From Cerioporus squamosus (taxonomy: Eukaryota; Basidiomycota; Agaricomycetes; Polyporales; Polyporaceae): a stretch of 48,374 bases of DNA. Made by a program: the position numbers and the translations under genes. Location of the stretch: the NCBI GenBank assembly GCA_022592435.1, contig JABYQS010000239.1:1-48374 (forward strand), written 5' to 3'. How positions within the stretch are numbered: position 1 is the stretch's first letter; every line of letters begins with the position of its first letter. Positions 1 through 11,299 of this stretch are shown here, piece after piece. Below the pieces are notes generated by a model that made no database searches, had not been told where the DNA came from, and saw only the letters and a list, made by a program, of their open reading frames with translations.

Positions 1-2
1 AC

Positions 3-1027
3 AACGACATGGAGAGCTTGGAGCACGTCCTTGAGAGCGTCGAGAAGGAGCGGAAGAAACGCAGGGCTCCTTTGACGCGTCGTTTCATCGTGACCGAGGG
101 TGTCTTCGACCACGACGGGCTATGGCTGACCTTCCGAAGCTTGTACGTGCTCATCCCTTACTCATGTCCGCCATTCACCGTTAGGCAGGTCGAGCTCAAG
201 AAGAGTACAAGTACCGATTGATTCTCGATGAGAGCATCTCCTTCGGCAGTGTAGGTCGCACTGGCCGCGGTTTGACTGAGCTGTACAACGTACCGGTACG
301 TGAGCAGGACGACTTCACTCCTACCCTGAACTCACGCGTCGTCTAGGCGTCCGAGGTCGACATGCTTGTCGGGTCCGTTGCGACGGGTCTTGCTCCGCAG
401 GCGGATTCTGTGCTGGCTCTCACATTGTCGTGAACATCAGGTACGATACCACCGCCGTCGTCCGCACCCGAGGTAACTGAGTGTTGTTCACAGCGCATCA
501 ACGGCACATCCTTTGTGTTCTCTGCTGCCATGCCCGCTGCATTGACCGTTGCTGCGTCAGAGGGTATCAACATCCTCCGCAACACACCCTCGATCCTCAG
601 CACCCTGCAGGAGAACATCCGTGCCGTCCGCGCGATCCTCGACCGCGCCGACTGCATCACGATCCCCTCGCACCCTGCCAGCGCCACCATCCATCTGCAG
701 ATCCGCTGGCCCACCCTCCAGGTGCCGATGCACACTTCGTCCTCGTCTTCGCCGAGCAAGCCGTCGAACCCGCTGTCGGTGAAGCCGCGCGACCCCCCGC
801 AGTTCAACGTCGAGCTCGAGGAGAAGCTGCTGCAGGACATTGTCGACGAGGCGCTCGCGCAGGGCGTCATGATCACGCGGGCGAAGCGGCTGCGTGGTCA
901 GGAGCTTGTCGAGGTCCGGCCAAGCATCCGCCTCGCGGTCACCGCGGCGCTGTCGCGCAAGGACTGCGAGAAGGCGGCGTCGGTGGTCAAGGCTGCGTTT
1001 GCGAAGGTGATCGGGAAGCGTCGGTAG
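3..1027 (+). CDS. LCB1: Serine palmitoyltransferase subunit 1, 3' part; reading frame broken
   Basis: LCB1 pairs with LCB2 in the ER to condense serine with palmitoyl-CoA, the first step of sphingolipid synthesis. Recognisable LCB1 stretches appear in order: [57 protein letters not shown], and a C-terminus with [19 protein letters not shown]. The start lies outside the window. Introns fit at about 143-188, 296-346 and 441-493, and the last exon is 494-1027. The first three exons do not read in one frame: a single base appears to be missing near 119, 201, 403 and 435, always at a short run of the same base. The last exon is open for 530 nt. This is either a decaying gene or homopolymer loss in the assembly. 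The family assignment is firm; functionality is not. Confidence 0.9.
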
Positions 1028-2019
1028 AGGCTTCGAGGGTTCGCTCGGGACTGCGAGGCTCGAGCTTGGGATGGTTCAGGTTCATAGAGCGTGCGGGTCG
1101 ATCGCGCGCGGATATATGTTCATCTAATTCTTGTATACCACACTAATGGTGCAGACCGATTTTTGGAGCTACGCTGCCATTATCAAGCCTTCCACAAGAG
1201 TACAGGTGAGTCTCCTGCCGACTCACATCTCATATGCCCTTACCGCACATAGCGAGATGTCCTGCGCTTCTCGGGTATCTGATGATTAGTTTATAGTTGA
1301 GGGTCTCGTTCTTCGCATCGTTGGTGGTATACTTCCGGTGAACCGGACAAGGCTCGAGGAGACGACGAGGACCGACACGAGAGGACCATTGCCAACGACT
1401 CAAGCCATCCTCTCTCAGCTGGTGGGAGCATCAAAGACTGCTTCACGAGTCGCTGATGGGGTTGTTCTGTGTTTTCACGAACAACCGGTTTCATCTCGGT
1501 GTATGTCACGACCAGCCTAGGACATATCGGATTGCAGCAGAAGGATGGGTATGTTCGGTTACATACGTATCCTTCGCGGGTACTAGTCATGGGTCTTCGA
1601 GATGCAACTCAGGGATGTGGCTGCCATGTAACTCGTCCTGCAACCTGAGAAGCACGTTCGGGGGGATCTGGGAAATCCAAGCGTATGCGATCTACACGCT
1701 ACCGTGTGAGGAGCCAACCGCACGGTGGGATTATCCACGGGGTAAGGAGCGAAGTCGACGACGAGGACCGTATAGCCTTCAGGCTCGAAGCTCCGGTTGT
1801 CCGCGGAGCGTGGCTTGCATACGAGGGGGCAGATGCGCGTGGAGCTCAAGAACCCACGGACCCGCAACTCTCTGACCGTTGCGTACAATTCGCTGCGGCG
1901 CAAACTGTATGTAGGGAGGGGACTGGCCGGGCACCGGCCTGTCTCCCCGATGCGTCGCGTCGAGCTTCAACATCACGGCCCAGAAGAAGTTCGGAATTTG
2001 TATCAGTTGTCAATGTACT
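1028..2019. other. No supported gene; short open stretches only
   Basis: About 1 kb after the LCB1 stop. Open frames of 60-170 codons occur on both strands and overlap each other, with no family motif that I recognise. The minus-strand frame at 1583-1903 could be a 3' continuation of the unidentified coding-like region to its right, but I cannot connect them. Confidence 0.4.
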
Positions 2020-3546
2020 ACTAGGTGAGATCGAGAGTTATTGTCAAGCTTACCAAACCGAGAATCCAGGGTTCGTCATCCCTGATCAACGAACGTCTCG
2101 CTTGGGCTTTGCACGAAACAGGCCATCGTACCGCCGGGCTGCCCAGGCGCCGCCCATGGGCTGGCGAGAAACTCTTCAGCGCTGCAGCGCATTGTGAAGA
2201 TCGTGCCAACAGAATCTTGGAACTGAAACAGTATGTCGTGCTTGGAAAAGTCACAGTAGTGCCGCAGCCATTGCTCATGTGTGTTGGGATAGAGCTCTTC
2301 CGGCATATGGAACCACTGTGTCCAAATCACCCTTAATAGCACGGAACACATACTACCTGCATAACGTGTCATGAGAGGGGCGTCAGTTCGAGCTACGAGG
2401 TGTAGTGCAGCACAAGGACGCTCACCTGAGTCCAACATGACTCGGATACCTGTCAGGGTTCCGTCGTCTTTGCCATCCAGTCTCTGTTCGAGCGTCTCGT
2501 AGTTCGGATTCGCATCCAGGGGTTCCAGGAGCGTTTAGGAGAGAACTTAAAGAGACCACCAGCGGTAGTGGTCCTCAAACTCTAGGTCGGGAAAGATATA
2601 GAGTGGAGGAGTGCAGTCCGGTAACATCATGATCTTCTCGTCGCCAAGTCCCAGGTACCCACATGGGGAACCGACACCATAGTACACAAAGCTTTGCCTG
2701 TACGGCTTGTCAGCAAGAAGATATTTGTTGATGGCTCGAGCAGTGGCACGTACACTCGTTGATTCGCGTGTGCCAGCATGTGGCCGTTCGGCGCGAGGAG
2801 TCGCATGAAGAGACACATCGGCTTACACGAGATGCGAGAATTAGCAGACCGCGCGCAGTATAGCCAACTGATATCCAGACGCACCTTAGATACAAGCCCA
2901 ACTCCCTCGTTCAGAATGTCGAAGAATGTCTATAGTACCGCATAGTATCAGGATCATATACCAATGCAAGTCAAGCCACACGCATCACCAGAAACTCACC
3001 ACTCTGTCCGCGCTCGAGGCGTTATGCCAGGGAGCCCTAAACCTGTGCTTACTGTCAGCAAAGCAGTCACCCGAAACTCATCGAGTGAAGGATCCTACCC
3101 AGGCACGCCCATACCTAATAGGTTGCCGTCGTTCCCTTGCGCAGCTGTGTCCTTGTCCACAGCGATCGCCAATACTCGCGCAAATTGGAGCTTGTAATCC
3201 TCCATGTAACCTGGCTTACCATTGACCCAATCTCACGCGGGAGCTTTGAACGGCATGTCGCATGCTCGACATGCAGGCCATCGCGCCAAGCCTAACGCAC
3301 TGGGCCCGTTGCGGTCAGTCTAGAAATAGTTTGAGTCTGAGCGTACTTCTGTCTGAATTCAGGCCCAGGGGTCGCATCAGACCAATCGCACAGGATAAAG
3401 TCATCCATGTTCCCCATAAGACCGGGAGGAAGATTGAGCTGGAGGCGCTGCACGAATTCATTGGCGTAAACCCAGCTAAACGGCGAGTTTGAGAGAGAAG
3501 TCATATCGGCACAAGGGGTACTGCGCGTGTCGTGACGGATGTCCAT
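2020..3546 (-). CDS. Unidentified coding-like region, intron-rich or decayed
   Basis: Several minus-strand open blocks have protein-like composition and follow each other: 3546-3292 (with SWVYANEFVQRLQLNLPPG and DDFILCDWSDATPGPEF), about 2884-2547 (with FMRLLAPNGHMLAHANQR, then GVGSPCGYLGLGDEK and PDLEFEDHYRWW), and 2438-2076 (with WTQWFHMPEELYPN and HYCDFSKHDILFQFQDS). A plausible intron of GTACGT...ACAG type lies near 2700-2755. I do not recognise the family, and I could not build one continuous model because an in-frame stop follows RWWSL. It may be a multi-exon gene of a fungal-specific family or a relic. No function is proposed. Confidence 0.3.
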
Positions 3547-3942
3547 ATCATCACGTACGCGGCGACGAGGAAATCAAGCTTATGGTGTCCCGGTCGCTCG
3601 AGTATTGCAGGCGCAGTTCGACGGCCATGGGTTCTCAACATAGATACCCAGACGTTCATGTATCCTGTTGTTATGAAGTACCCGCTTCCAAGTTCTTGAT
3701 TACTTGCTAGCGAGTCAGAAACTTTGGGTTAGAAACTTTCGCGTTACTAGTAAGTATCAGTGTAAACACTTGCCTGCCCTGAAGTATAGTCCGCTTTCAA
3801 CGTTGTTAACTCATGAATCATTCAACTTATTGATACTTACTATGCGGCCTCGAAAGACGCCCGATGCAGCCAAAGAACTTCGCTTCTACCACCACCACCT
3901 CCTGTTCCTCCTCCTTCTCCTGCCGTCCATGTCACTACAACG

Positions 3943-5255
3943 ATGGAAGAAAAACGCACCAAAACGTATGTGTATGCATTGATTTGACAACTGTGTACTG
4001 ACCTAGTCATGGTAGCTTGGAGGCGTTGGAAAAATTCATACAGTCCCAGAAGGACGTGCTCGCGAGGGTCAACGCCGACATAGAACAACTCAAGTCCTTA
4101 CGAAAGGATATTGTTGCAGACCCCCCGCATAGTATAGACAGCTTGGGCGAGAAGGTGCGTGTGACCGGACCCTGGTCCACGCCCCAAGCATGCGCACTCA
4201 CGAGCCATGTCCCGCAAGCTCAACGACCCCGCATTTCTGCTGAGCGACCAGCCGGACCTCATGCCGCGCCTGCCAGAGGACATAGACTGGTCAGTCTTCA
4301 CCGGCTTGGACCCCGCACCCTTCAGGACCATGGCCGCCAATGTGCGGAGCGCGCACGCGGCACGAAACGTCCCTCCCCCGAAGCCCCTCACCGCGCCCTG
4401 CTCCCTCCGCCAGTTCGTCGCTAACACTCGCGTCGCTGTCGTCGACCCGGTTCTCAGCACGTTCCGCTTGCCCGACGACCTGGCGGCGCTGTCTTCTGAC
4501 GAGGATGAGCCTGACCCTGAGGAGGTGCGCCGTATGCGCGAGCGCGACAAGATACGCGAGCTCAAGAAGCGTCGTATCGTCGGAGATGCGGTCTACTCTG
4601 GGCTTGGTCTACGCAAGCCTGTTGCAGGGGTGTTCATCCGACGGGACCAGGAGGACGAGAGCGCTGAGGTGGATATCTCGATGGGCGAGGACGCGTCTCC
4701 GTCGGTTGCGGGCTCGGAGGTGGTCCCTATGACAGTCGACACGCCGGCGACCAGCATTGCTTCCCCTGCGTCGGTCGCGCCTACTCCACAAGATACTGTA
4801 CGTGAGCGTCGTGCTACTCGTAAGGCTCGAGTGGACCCGAAGGCAGGCGCAAGGAGCAACGCGAAGGTCCCGCCGAAAGCTAAAGGTCAAACCAAGGTTA
4901 AGGCCGAGCAGGATGATGAGGACGCTGCACCACCAGGACCGCCGCGCGGCAAGGATGGGAAGCCCAAGTCGGAAACGTACAAGCAGGCCTGGTCTGTGTC
5001 TGAGCAGCACCTGCTGGAGCGGCTCCTGGAGGAGATCCCCGAAGGCGAGAAGAACAGGTGCGTGTGTCTGATACCCTCTGACTTGCAACCGTGGCTGAAA
5101 CGACGCTATGCATTGCCAGGTGGGCCAAGATCTCTAAGGCGATGAATGGGCGTCGGACGGCAAGACAGGTCGCAAGCCGGGTCCAAAAATACTACGAGAA
5201 ACTGAAGCGGTTCGGGATCGAGGTCGGGGGCAGTAAGGCTGGTGCGAGCGGGTGA
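3943..5255 (+). CDS. Myb/SANT-domain nuclear protein resembling ZZZ3 DNA-binding domain
   Basis: The predicted protein is about 380 aa. ATG 3943 is chosen because no in-frame ATG precedes it. Exons: 3943-3965, 4016 to about 4154, about 4216-5057, 5120-5255. The second intron has two workable splice pairs (4155-4215 or 4159-4204). The N-terminus is a short coiled-coil-like segment (LEALEKFIQSQKDVLARVNA). The middle is acidic and basic low-complexity sequence with likely nuclear targeting (RATRKARVDPK). The C-terminus is one Myb/SANT repeat (WSVSEQHLLERLLEEIP ... WAKISKAMNGRRTARQVAS RVQKYYEKL). The TARQVASRVQKYY signature matches the Myb domain of animal ZZZ3, a subunit of the ATAC histone acetyltransferase complex. 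No ZZ zinc finger is present. DNA or chromatin binding is inferred from the domain; any complex membership is unknown. Confidence 0.75.
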
Positions 5256-5580
5256 ACGTCGTCAGCCAGCTAGTGTCGACGCGCGAACATGGGCTATGGC
5301 CGTAGTCTCCCTTTGTATTGTCTACCACTACTTGTAGCTATAGCATTTCTCCTTGCCACCGATGAAGTCCCGTATGCCCACAACCGCGCTCAGCGCCGTC
5401 GCAGGTGTTCCCCGACGACGGGACCTGTGCGATCATCTGACCAGATCATGATTCTTCTTCACGCGGCTCACATTCCTCCCCGCACGACGACGTTCCTTCA
5501 CGTTCCTTGCCAGCAAACCCTTCGTTTTGCGCTCTCCTTCTTGACTTTCCTTGCATACCTTACGACGTGTTCACGACGAC
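5256..5580. other. Intergenic, probable promoter of PBDC1 gene
   Basis: 325 bp between the stop of the Myb gene and the PBDC1 start. It is rich in CT tracts near the start codon (CTCTCCTTCTTGACTTTCCTTG), as is common in fungal promoters. I see no other feature. Confidence 0.4.
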
Positions 5581-6626
5581 ATGGCGCAAACCCAGCAATT
5601 TGATCCCAACAACGCGCAGAACCTGGTCGAGGTATGTACGCGCTTCTGGACCGTGCCCCAGGCGACGAGAACTCATTCAACGCTGTATCCTCGCGACGTA
5701 GATTGAGAAACAGTGAGTCGCAGTGCTGGGAACGCTTCGGAGACCGCAGCTTGATGCGCTGCATCCTCAAAGGTTCGCTGTGAAGGCCGTCGAGCATGCG
5801 CAGGTGAGTACTCGAACTGTGTCCGCATGCGCGGGCTTGTCTCTCATACTCTCCGCCCTCCCGCGACGCGTCTCGCACGAACAGACGTACTGGAATCTCC
5901 TTGAGAAAGTCAATCCAAAAGACCTCAAGCTCACACAGTACGTCCCCTCTTCCAAACCCTCGAGTCCAGGACTCTCAGGCACCCCTTGCCCCGCCATCGC
6001 ATTGGTCCCCCGCCGCTGACGCGCCCCTCCAGGATCGACGATGAGATCTTCGAGCACACGATGAAGGAGTTTCCTGAGCTCGCGGAGAACAACTACGAGA
6101 AGCTCATCAAGCTCGACGAGGACTGGATGAAGAGCGAGGAGGGCAAGAAGCGCTGGCGGAACTTCATGCAGCAGTGAGCACCCTTCGCTATAGCTTCTTG
6201 GTGCGCGTAATTGACGGAGTGCTAACGAACGGTGCAGGTACGAGAAGAAGGTCAAGGACTACAACTTTGGCTCGCTCATCCGGACGGACGCGCGCCAGGA
6301 GTACAGCGAGACGAACACGATCTTCGTAACGCGAATACAGGTGCGTATAGCCCTTCGATTACTTGCCTCTCCCAGGTCTCGTATGCACCTCCGTATCCTC
6401 CCAATCATTTCGCTCCCCCTCCCCCGGGTCCCTGTTGTCGCAGACGGCTGACGCGATGTCTGCCACGTCCAACTAGTTCTATGCCTTCGAGATCGCACGC
6501 AACAGACTCGGTCTGAACGACAAGGCGCACGAGATCGCGAAGGAGGAGGCCGCGAAGGAGAAAGAGAAGGCGGAGAAGGAGAAGGCACGCGCGGAACGCG
6601 AGAAGGCGAAGAAGAAGAAGAACTGA
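5581..6626 (+). CDS. PBDC1: PBDC1 / Ypl225w family protein
   Basis: 179-aa protein from seven exons: 5581-5631, 5702-5712, 5773-5803, 5885-5937, 6033-6173, 6238-6340, 6477-6626 (540 nt in total, frame closed). Family hallmarks are HAQTYWNLLEKVNP, LTQIDDEIFEHTMKEFPEL, WRNFMQQYEKKVKDYNFG and the SLIRTDARQEYSETNTIFV block. It ends in a charged, Lys/Glu-rich helix (KEKEKAEKEKARAEREKAKK). The family was named for a polysaccharide-biosynthesis domain. The yeast member Ypl225w has been described as a ribosome-associated chaperone for elongation factor eEF1A, so a role in translation-factor biogenesis in the cytosol is the best inference. Exon 2 is only 11 nt, a microexon. The gene appears intact. 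Confidence 0.92.
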
Positions 6627-7199
6627 GAAGACTCTGAACACAGTGTATGGGTGCGCACCTCTCGCTTTTGTCTGAGGCACACGTAACTTGGGCATGTCTG
6701 CTGTCGATCGCGCGTTGTTGTATATTTATGAGGCAATGGAGTTGCAGTGGAACCTGAAGTTGGGCATCCATGAACCTTGCTGTCCGTATACAGGTCGTGC
6801 AGCGCGCGACTTAACCCGCTCGGAAGCTTCCTATACCGCCTCCTTGCCACAAGTCTTCTACTCCACCATCCCTCTAGCGTTAGCTTCTCCAAATATGTCG
6901 TCACTCGGGCCAGTACGCTTTATATGACTGCGACTTCTACTCAGCTCTTCTTACTGCACTGATACACTGCACGTAGGTCTGGTGTTCCTGGTCGCCGCCC
7001 GATGCCTCTCGCAACCAGCAACGCTCATGAGCCTTGCCGCCTGAGGGCCCTCTGTTCTCCGCAAGTTCGTCTCGTCTGCATGCTCTCGTCTTCTCCACCC
7101 TCGGCACTCGACTGGCATACCGTCATCAAGAACCCGTTACACAGCCAGTAGGTCTTCTTGTCAGCCATCGTCATCGCACTCATACTAACAACCCAAGTA
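6627..7199. other. Intergenic; no gene supported
   Basis: Region between PBDC1 and the decayed F-box copy. It contains several overlapping short open frames on both strands without recognisable motifs. The stretch 7000-7199 could be the remnant of the N-terminal part of the F-box copy, but I cannot see the F-box pattern there. Confidence 0.35.
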
Positions 7200-8130
7200 G
7201 GTGCCCTGTATATCCTGTAGTGCCCAATTACCGTCCTTCAAGGAAACGTCTTCCCGAGCTGCGCGCAGTCAGTCACTTTCAGTATGTATGCAGATGTTCG
7301 TTCGTGATCATCGAGCAGTACTTGCAACGCCCTCGCATTGTGTCGCTATCGGTCGACGAGGACTCGCCGTCAGACGGGTACTCATCTTCATACCAATCTG
7401 CGCACCGTCCACCTCCCCCTGCGATATTCGCACTCATGGGATCGACTGTCGTAAGACCAGGCGCGGACTACGCATGCGTAGGTCACCGAGAAGGGTGTCG
7501 CCGACAAGCTGCCGAGGCCAGTTTTTAGGAGCCCTTCAACCTCGGGATGGCTCATTCGGCAGAGTCACTATCTTTTTCCCTCGAGCTCGCTCCTCTCGCC
7601 CGCACGGCGAAGCTCCCGTGGCCGCATCTCAAGATTCTGACGCTCGCAAGACATTACTCTGATGCCCTTCGTTTCACAACCCGTCGGCGACATGCATCTA
7701 CGCCCCCTGTCCATGTCCATTCAAGTTGACCAGCTTGCGGCTCGCCCGCGGCCGGCGGTTCTTCAACTAAAATGTGCCGAGATGCACGCGTTGAAGTCGC
7801 TCATATTGGCTTATCCAGATCCTTTCACGACGCCGTATTCACAGTCGCAGGTCCGTCTCTAACATCTATCACACCGTGACTATCCCGTTGATACTTGGTA
7901 TCACACGTGCTCGAAGTCCGAGGCCTGGCCATGCCAATGCTATCCTCGTCCGAGTGCGGGGCCTTGCGGATTCTTTCCCGCATGTCGATGCACGTCTACC
8001 TTTCGAGCTCGCGCACGGAGAATACGACCTGGAGGAAGAGCTCCTACTGGGCCTCACTTGCAATCCCTTGAATTGCACCAGTGTCGGCGCAGGCCTAGTG
8101 ATGGGCCTGCGGCCGTGCGCTTCGTGAGTA
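7200..8130 (+). pseudogene. Decayed F-box/LRR-type gene, copy A
   Basis: Related to the two minus-strand genes at 8935-10502 and 11300-12625, but on the plus strand and in broken frames. Matching landmarks occur in the same order: QYLQRPRIVSLSVDED (near 7318) against CFSRPRITSISFD in copy B; LPWPHLKILTLARHYSD (near 7618) against VSWPKLRELSINGAY; ALKSLILAYPDPF (near 7790) against GMRSLTVAYPSPD; and LADSFPHVDARL (near 7965) against the TFPQLSHLEL block. The landmarks lie in different frames with no clean splice sites joining them, and I found no F-box at the 5' end. I infer a dead or badly eroded paralogue; a heavily spliced gene is possible but less likely. Confidence 0.5.
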
Positions 8131-8934
8131 CTGCATGCTATATCTTCTGACATCTCCACTAACAATGCATATTTCAGGACCACATGTTGGAGATCCTGTG
8201 TTCGCTCAAAGGACATGGTTGTGCTTGGCGTACAGGTATGGCTCATAAGTATGTAGCGACTGCGATGCGCTGCTCCAGCATCCGTACTTCACTTGCTCTT
8301 CAGTCTGCAAGTAGACAAAGTGCTGGGATTCCTCCTAGCTCAGCCGTTCAAGTGCGTGTAGCCAGAAAGGGAAGGGAGAGGCTGTTTGATAATCTCAGGT
8401 ATACATTCCGAGTCGTACCTGCGTCAAGCGATCGAAAGCTCTGGAATCAGTAACTTGGAAGGCTCGTAAGTAGTGGCTTTGCATTATGGCCTGATCGCCT
8501 CCACACCTCCGACTGCAATTCATACGTCAGCATTCAGTACCACTTCGTCCAGGAGTCGCAAGAGACTTACGGCGCATGTTTCCAACCATGTGTCACGTCG
8601 CCTGGGACATGAGCCGGGAACTATCTCGCGTCAAAGTAGATGGGGCGGGCCTATACATGCTGTGTAGTCCGTACCAGCTGTATGGCATGAGTGGCGGCTC
8701 CCTGCAAACCCGAGAAAGGCGATTAACACGACACCGGATAGACAGCAAACTGGCGCACCTGTGTGCGGCATCATATTCCAGCACGAAGCGCGGCGCTGCA
8801 CAACGCGCAGGATGGAACTCAGCGAAAGTCCCCCTGGGGATTCCGTGGTACAGCAGCTCGACACACTCAAGCGAGGGACACTGCTCCATTATCTCCGTGA
8901 TCCGTGGTCCAATGTCCTCTTCGAATGTCCTGCG

Positions 8935-10502
8935 CTACTTCATGCGGACCTCGTAGTCATCGCAGTATGGGCCGTGATCGTCGAGGAAATCGAGGTTGAG
9001 ACGGACGCGGCGGAGGGCTCGCGCTGCAGTGAGCATTTCGGCAATATGCTCCTAAAAGCATGTCAGCAGTTGCATATCAATGGGCAGCGGTCACGTATAT
9101 CCACATAGTCGACTTCCTCCTCTCTGTTCGCCCGGTACCGGTGGAGCTCTAGGTGCGAAAGCTGGGGAAACGTTGCGGTCACATACCGCAGCAATTCGTC
9201 ATCCGCTCCAGCTTGGCTCGCCAGGTAGACGAGTTCGAGACCCGAGAGCTCCGGCAGGTCCATCCGTTGGAGGGTGGACAAGCACTCGGGGGAGGATAGG
9301 ATCGGATAAGCAGAAGGAGCGGAATATCGGCGCTGGTAGATGAAGGTGTTGTAGTGGCGAGGCCAGTCGCAGATAGACAGATGGCGGAGGTGAGAGGTGT
9401 CAATGACGAAGATATCGTCGTCTGGGCTGGGGTAGGCTACCGTGAGCGAGCGCATGCCTGACAACACGGAACGGGGGGTGGCGTGTTTCCCGAGGATCGG
9501 TGGCCGTCCCTCACTTTGATCCATTTCCCGCCGAATGCGGACAGACAGTCTCTCTAGACACGGAAGCGCACCCAGCAGGATGGGGAGGGAGTTGACCTGC
9601 TCGGACGTCCGGTATGCACCGTTGATAGACAGCTCCCGCAGTTTCGGCCAGGATACTTCAGCCATTTTGACGATAGGCGCACTTTCCATTGGCAGTACAA
9701 GCTGGGTGAGCGTGTGATTCATCTGTGGCACCAGAGCAGAGAGGGACTGCGACTCGTGGGAGACGAGCAACTGGTGATCGCGACGGCTATGTGGCATCCT
9801 CGGATTGATCCAGTTGTCCATATCTCGCCATACCCGCACGTCGTAAGAGAACCTGGAGAGCGCAAGCGGGATTTTGGCCACATCACCCATGGGTATTGGG
9901 TCGGGTCCGGTGAGGTCCGCTCCATGGTCGAACGAGATGGAAGTGATACGAGGTCGTGAGAAACAGTGGTAAAGTATACCCCATGGTATTTCGATGAAAT
10001 GTTCGAATGTCACGGAAGATACGGAGGGAAAGCAATCCAGCAAGTGCGCGAAGTATGAGACGGGGGCAGCAGAACTCGAACCACATGTGTAGGTGAAGTA
10101 TCTGTGAAACTATTTGTCAGTACTAGCGCTGTCCGGAAGCATTGCAGAGAACTACCGGACGAAAGGGCGTATGGTTTCTGGAGGATGCAGCTGACGCGGG
10201 CGACGACATCGGGAGAATAGAACAGGATATGTGAGATTACGGAGGGTACGAGAGCATGAAGCGAGCGGCCTCAAGTTTTCCGGCCCCTTCCGGTATAACT
10301 CTAGAGCGACGAGTTCGAAGACGTCGTAACTGATCGTCTCTAGCCTAGGAAGCATCAGTCCTGAAAATACGCAGGGACTCAGGAGCAAGCTTACCTACCT
10401 TGATAACGACACCATGACGTTGCGGGGATCATCTTGCTCCGGACCCTCCTGTCGAAGGAGCGTGCGGAACAGCGTCTTCAGAGTTTCGCTCGACGGGGGC
10501 AT
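8935..10502 (-). CDS. F-box / leucine-rich-repeat-like protein, copy B
   Basis: Exons on the minus strand: 10502-10399, 10344-10156, 10101-9105, about 9051-8935. The N-terminus carries an F-box (LETISYDVFELVALELY, RPLASCSRTLRNLTYPVLF), the motif that binds Skp1 in SCF ubiquitin ligases. The long third exon gives an LRR-like array (SWPKLRELSINGAYRT, FPQLSHLELHRYR) expected to bind the substrate. The ATG at 10502 was chosen because the splice 10398/10345 then gives a continuous F-box. The model ends at an in-frame TAG (8937-8935), but similarity to copy C continues past it (ITEIMEQCPSLECVELLYHG, down to about 8775), so this stop looks premature. Such F-box genes are expanded in agaricomycetes; substrates are unknown. 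Confidence 0.65.
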
Positions 10503-11299
10503 GGCTGACTGGCCACTGCACCGGAGCAACGGGGTAGATAAGGAGACACGGGCGGGCTCTGAGTTACAACAAGTCGGACAAGAACAATAACGTAGCTTTG
10601 TCAGCAGATGGCCTGTTCCGCAGGCCGCAGGTCCAATCATTGCGCGAAGTCACCAACCAGTAGCGACTCAAGCAACATGGTGAAGGCCATAGCACTGGCA
10701 GCCCGAGAGGAAGAAGAGGGCTCAAGATAGGATACCAGCACGGTTTAAATTGATCAGAAACAGCCAGTAAGACTAAGTAGTGAGAAGTCAAGCCAGCCGC
10801 CGAATAAATTGTTACGCAACATTCCACCTCGGCGTCTGGGTTGCCTTTTCGAGAACACAAGACGTATAGTCTTATGAGCGACTCGCGACCCGGACCCGAA
10901 TTCCCTGGCTCCAGCCTCTCAGGCTAATCAATCACCTTCCCTTTCCGGGTTCCTCAACCTCTAGGTGGCAGCGCTCTCTAGGTTGCGGCAGGCCCAGTGA
11001 TACTGCAGCCGCCAGCAGACTGTGCTGCCAGACTCGAATCGACACTCAGGACTGTTTTGCACATAGAACTGCACAACAGAACAAGAGAACTATGGATTTT
11101 GTGAAAAGATCTACTCGATCTACCAGCGTAGCGCGTTGTCGAGACAGTGACATACAGACACTGGACCTGAGATGCCCTCAACTGCGACGAAATAGTCGCA
11201 TCCACGCGTTGGAAAAAGGCTGAGAATCCCTGCAGATTGTGATGTTTGAGCGCAAGAGAAAAAAGATACAGAGAGATGTACATAGTCCACCGACTGCAT
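10503..11299. other. Intergenic plus 3' part of a decayed F-box copy
   Basis: Upstream of copy B and downstream of copy C (both minus strand). The minus-strand frame continuing from copy C stays open to 10978 but loses similarity to copy B beyond about 11300. From 10700 to 10977 I see only short overlapping open frames. No other feature is supported. Confidence 0.35.

Noticed and set aside
481..1146. 221-codon plus-strand frame over the LCB1 3' exon
   Set aside because: Out-of-frame shadow of the exon that clearly encodes the LCB1 C-terminus.
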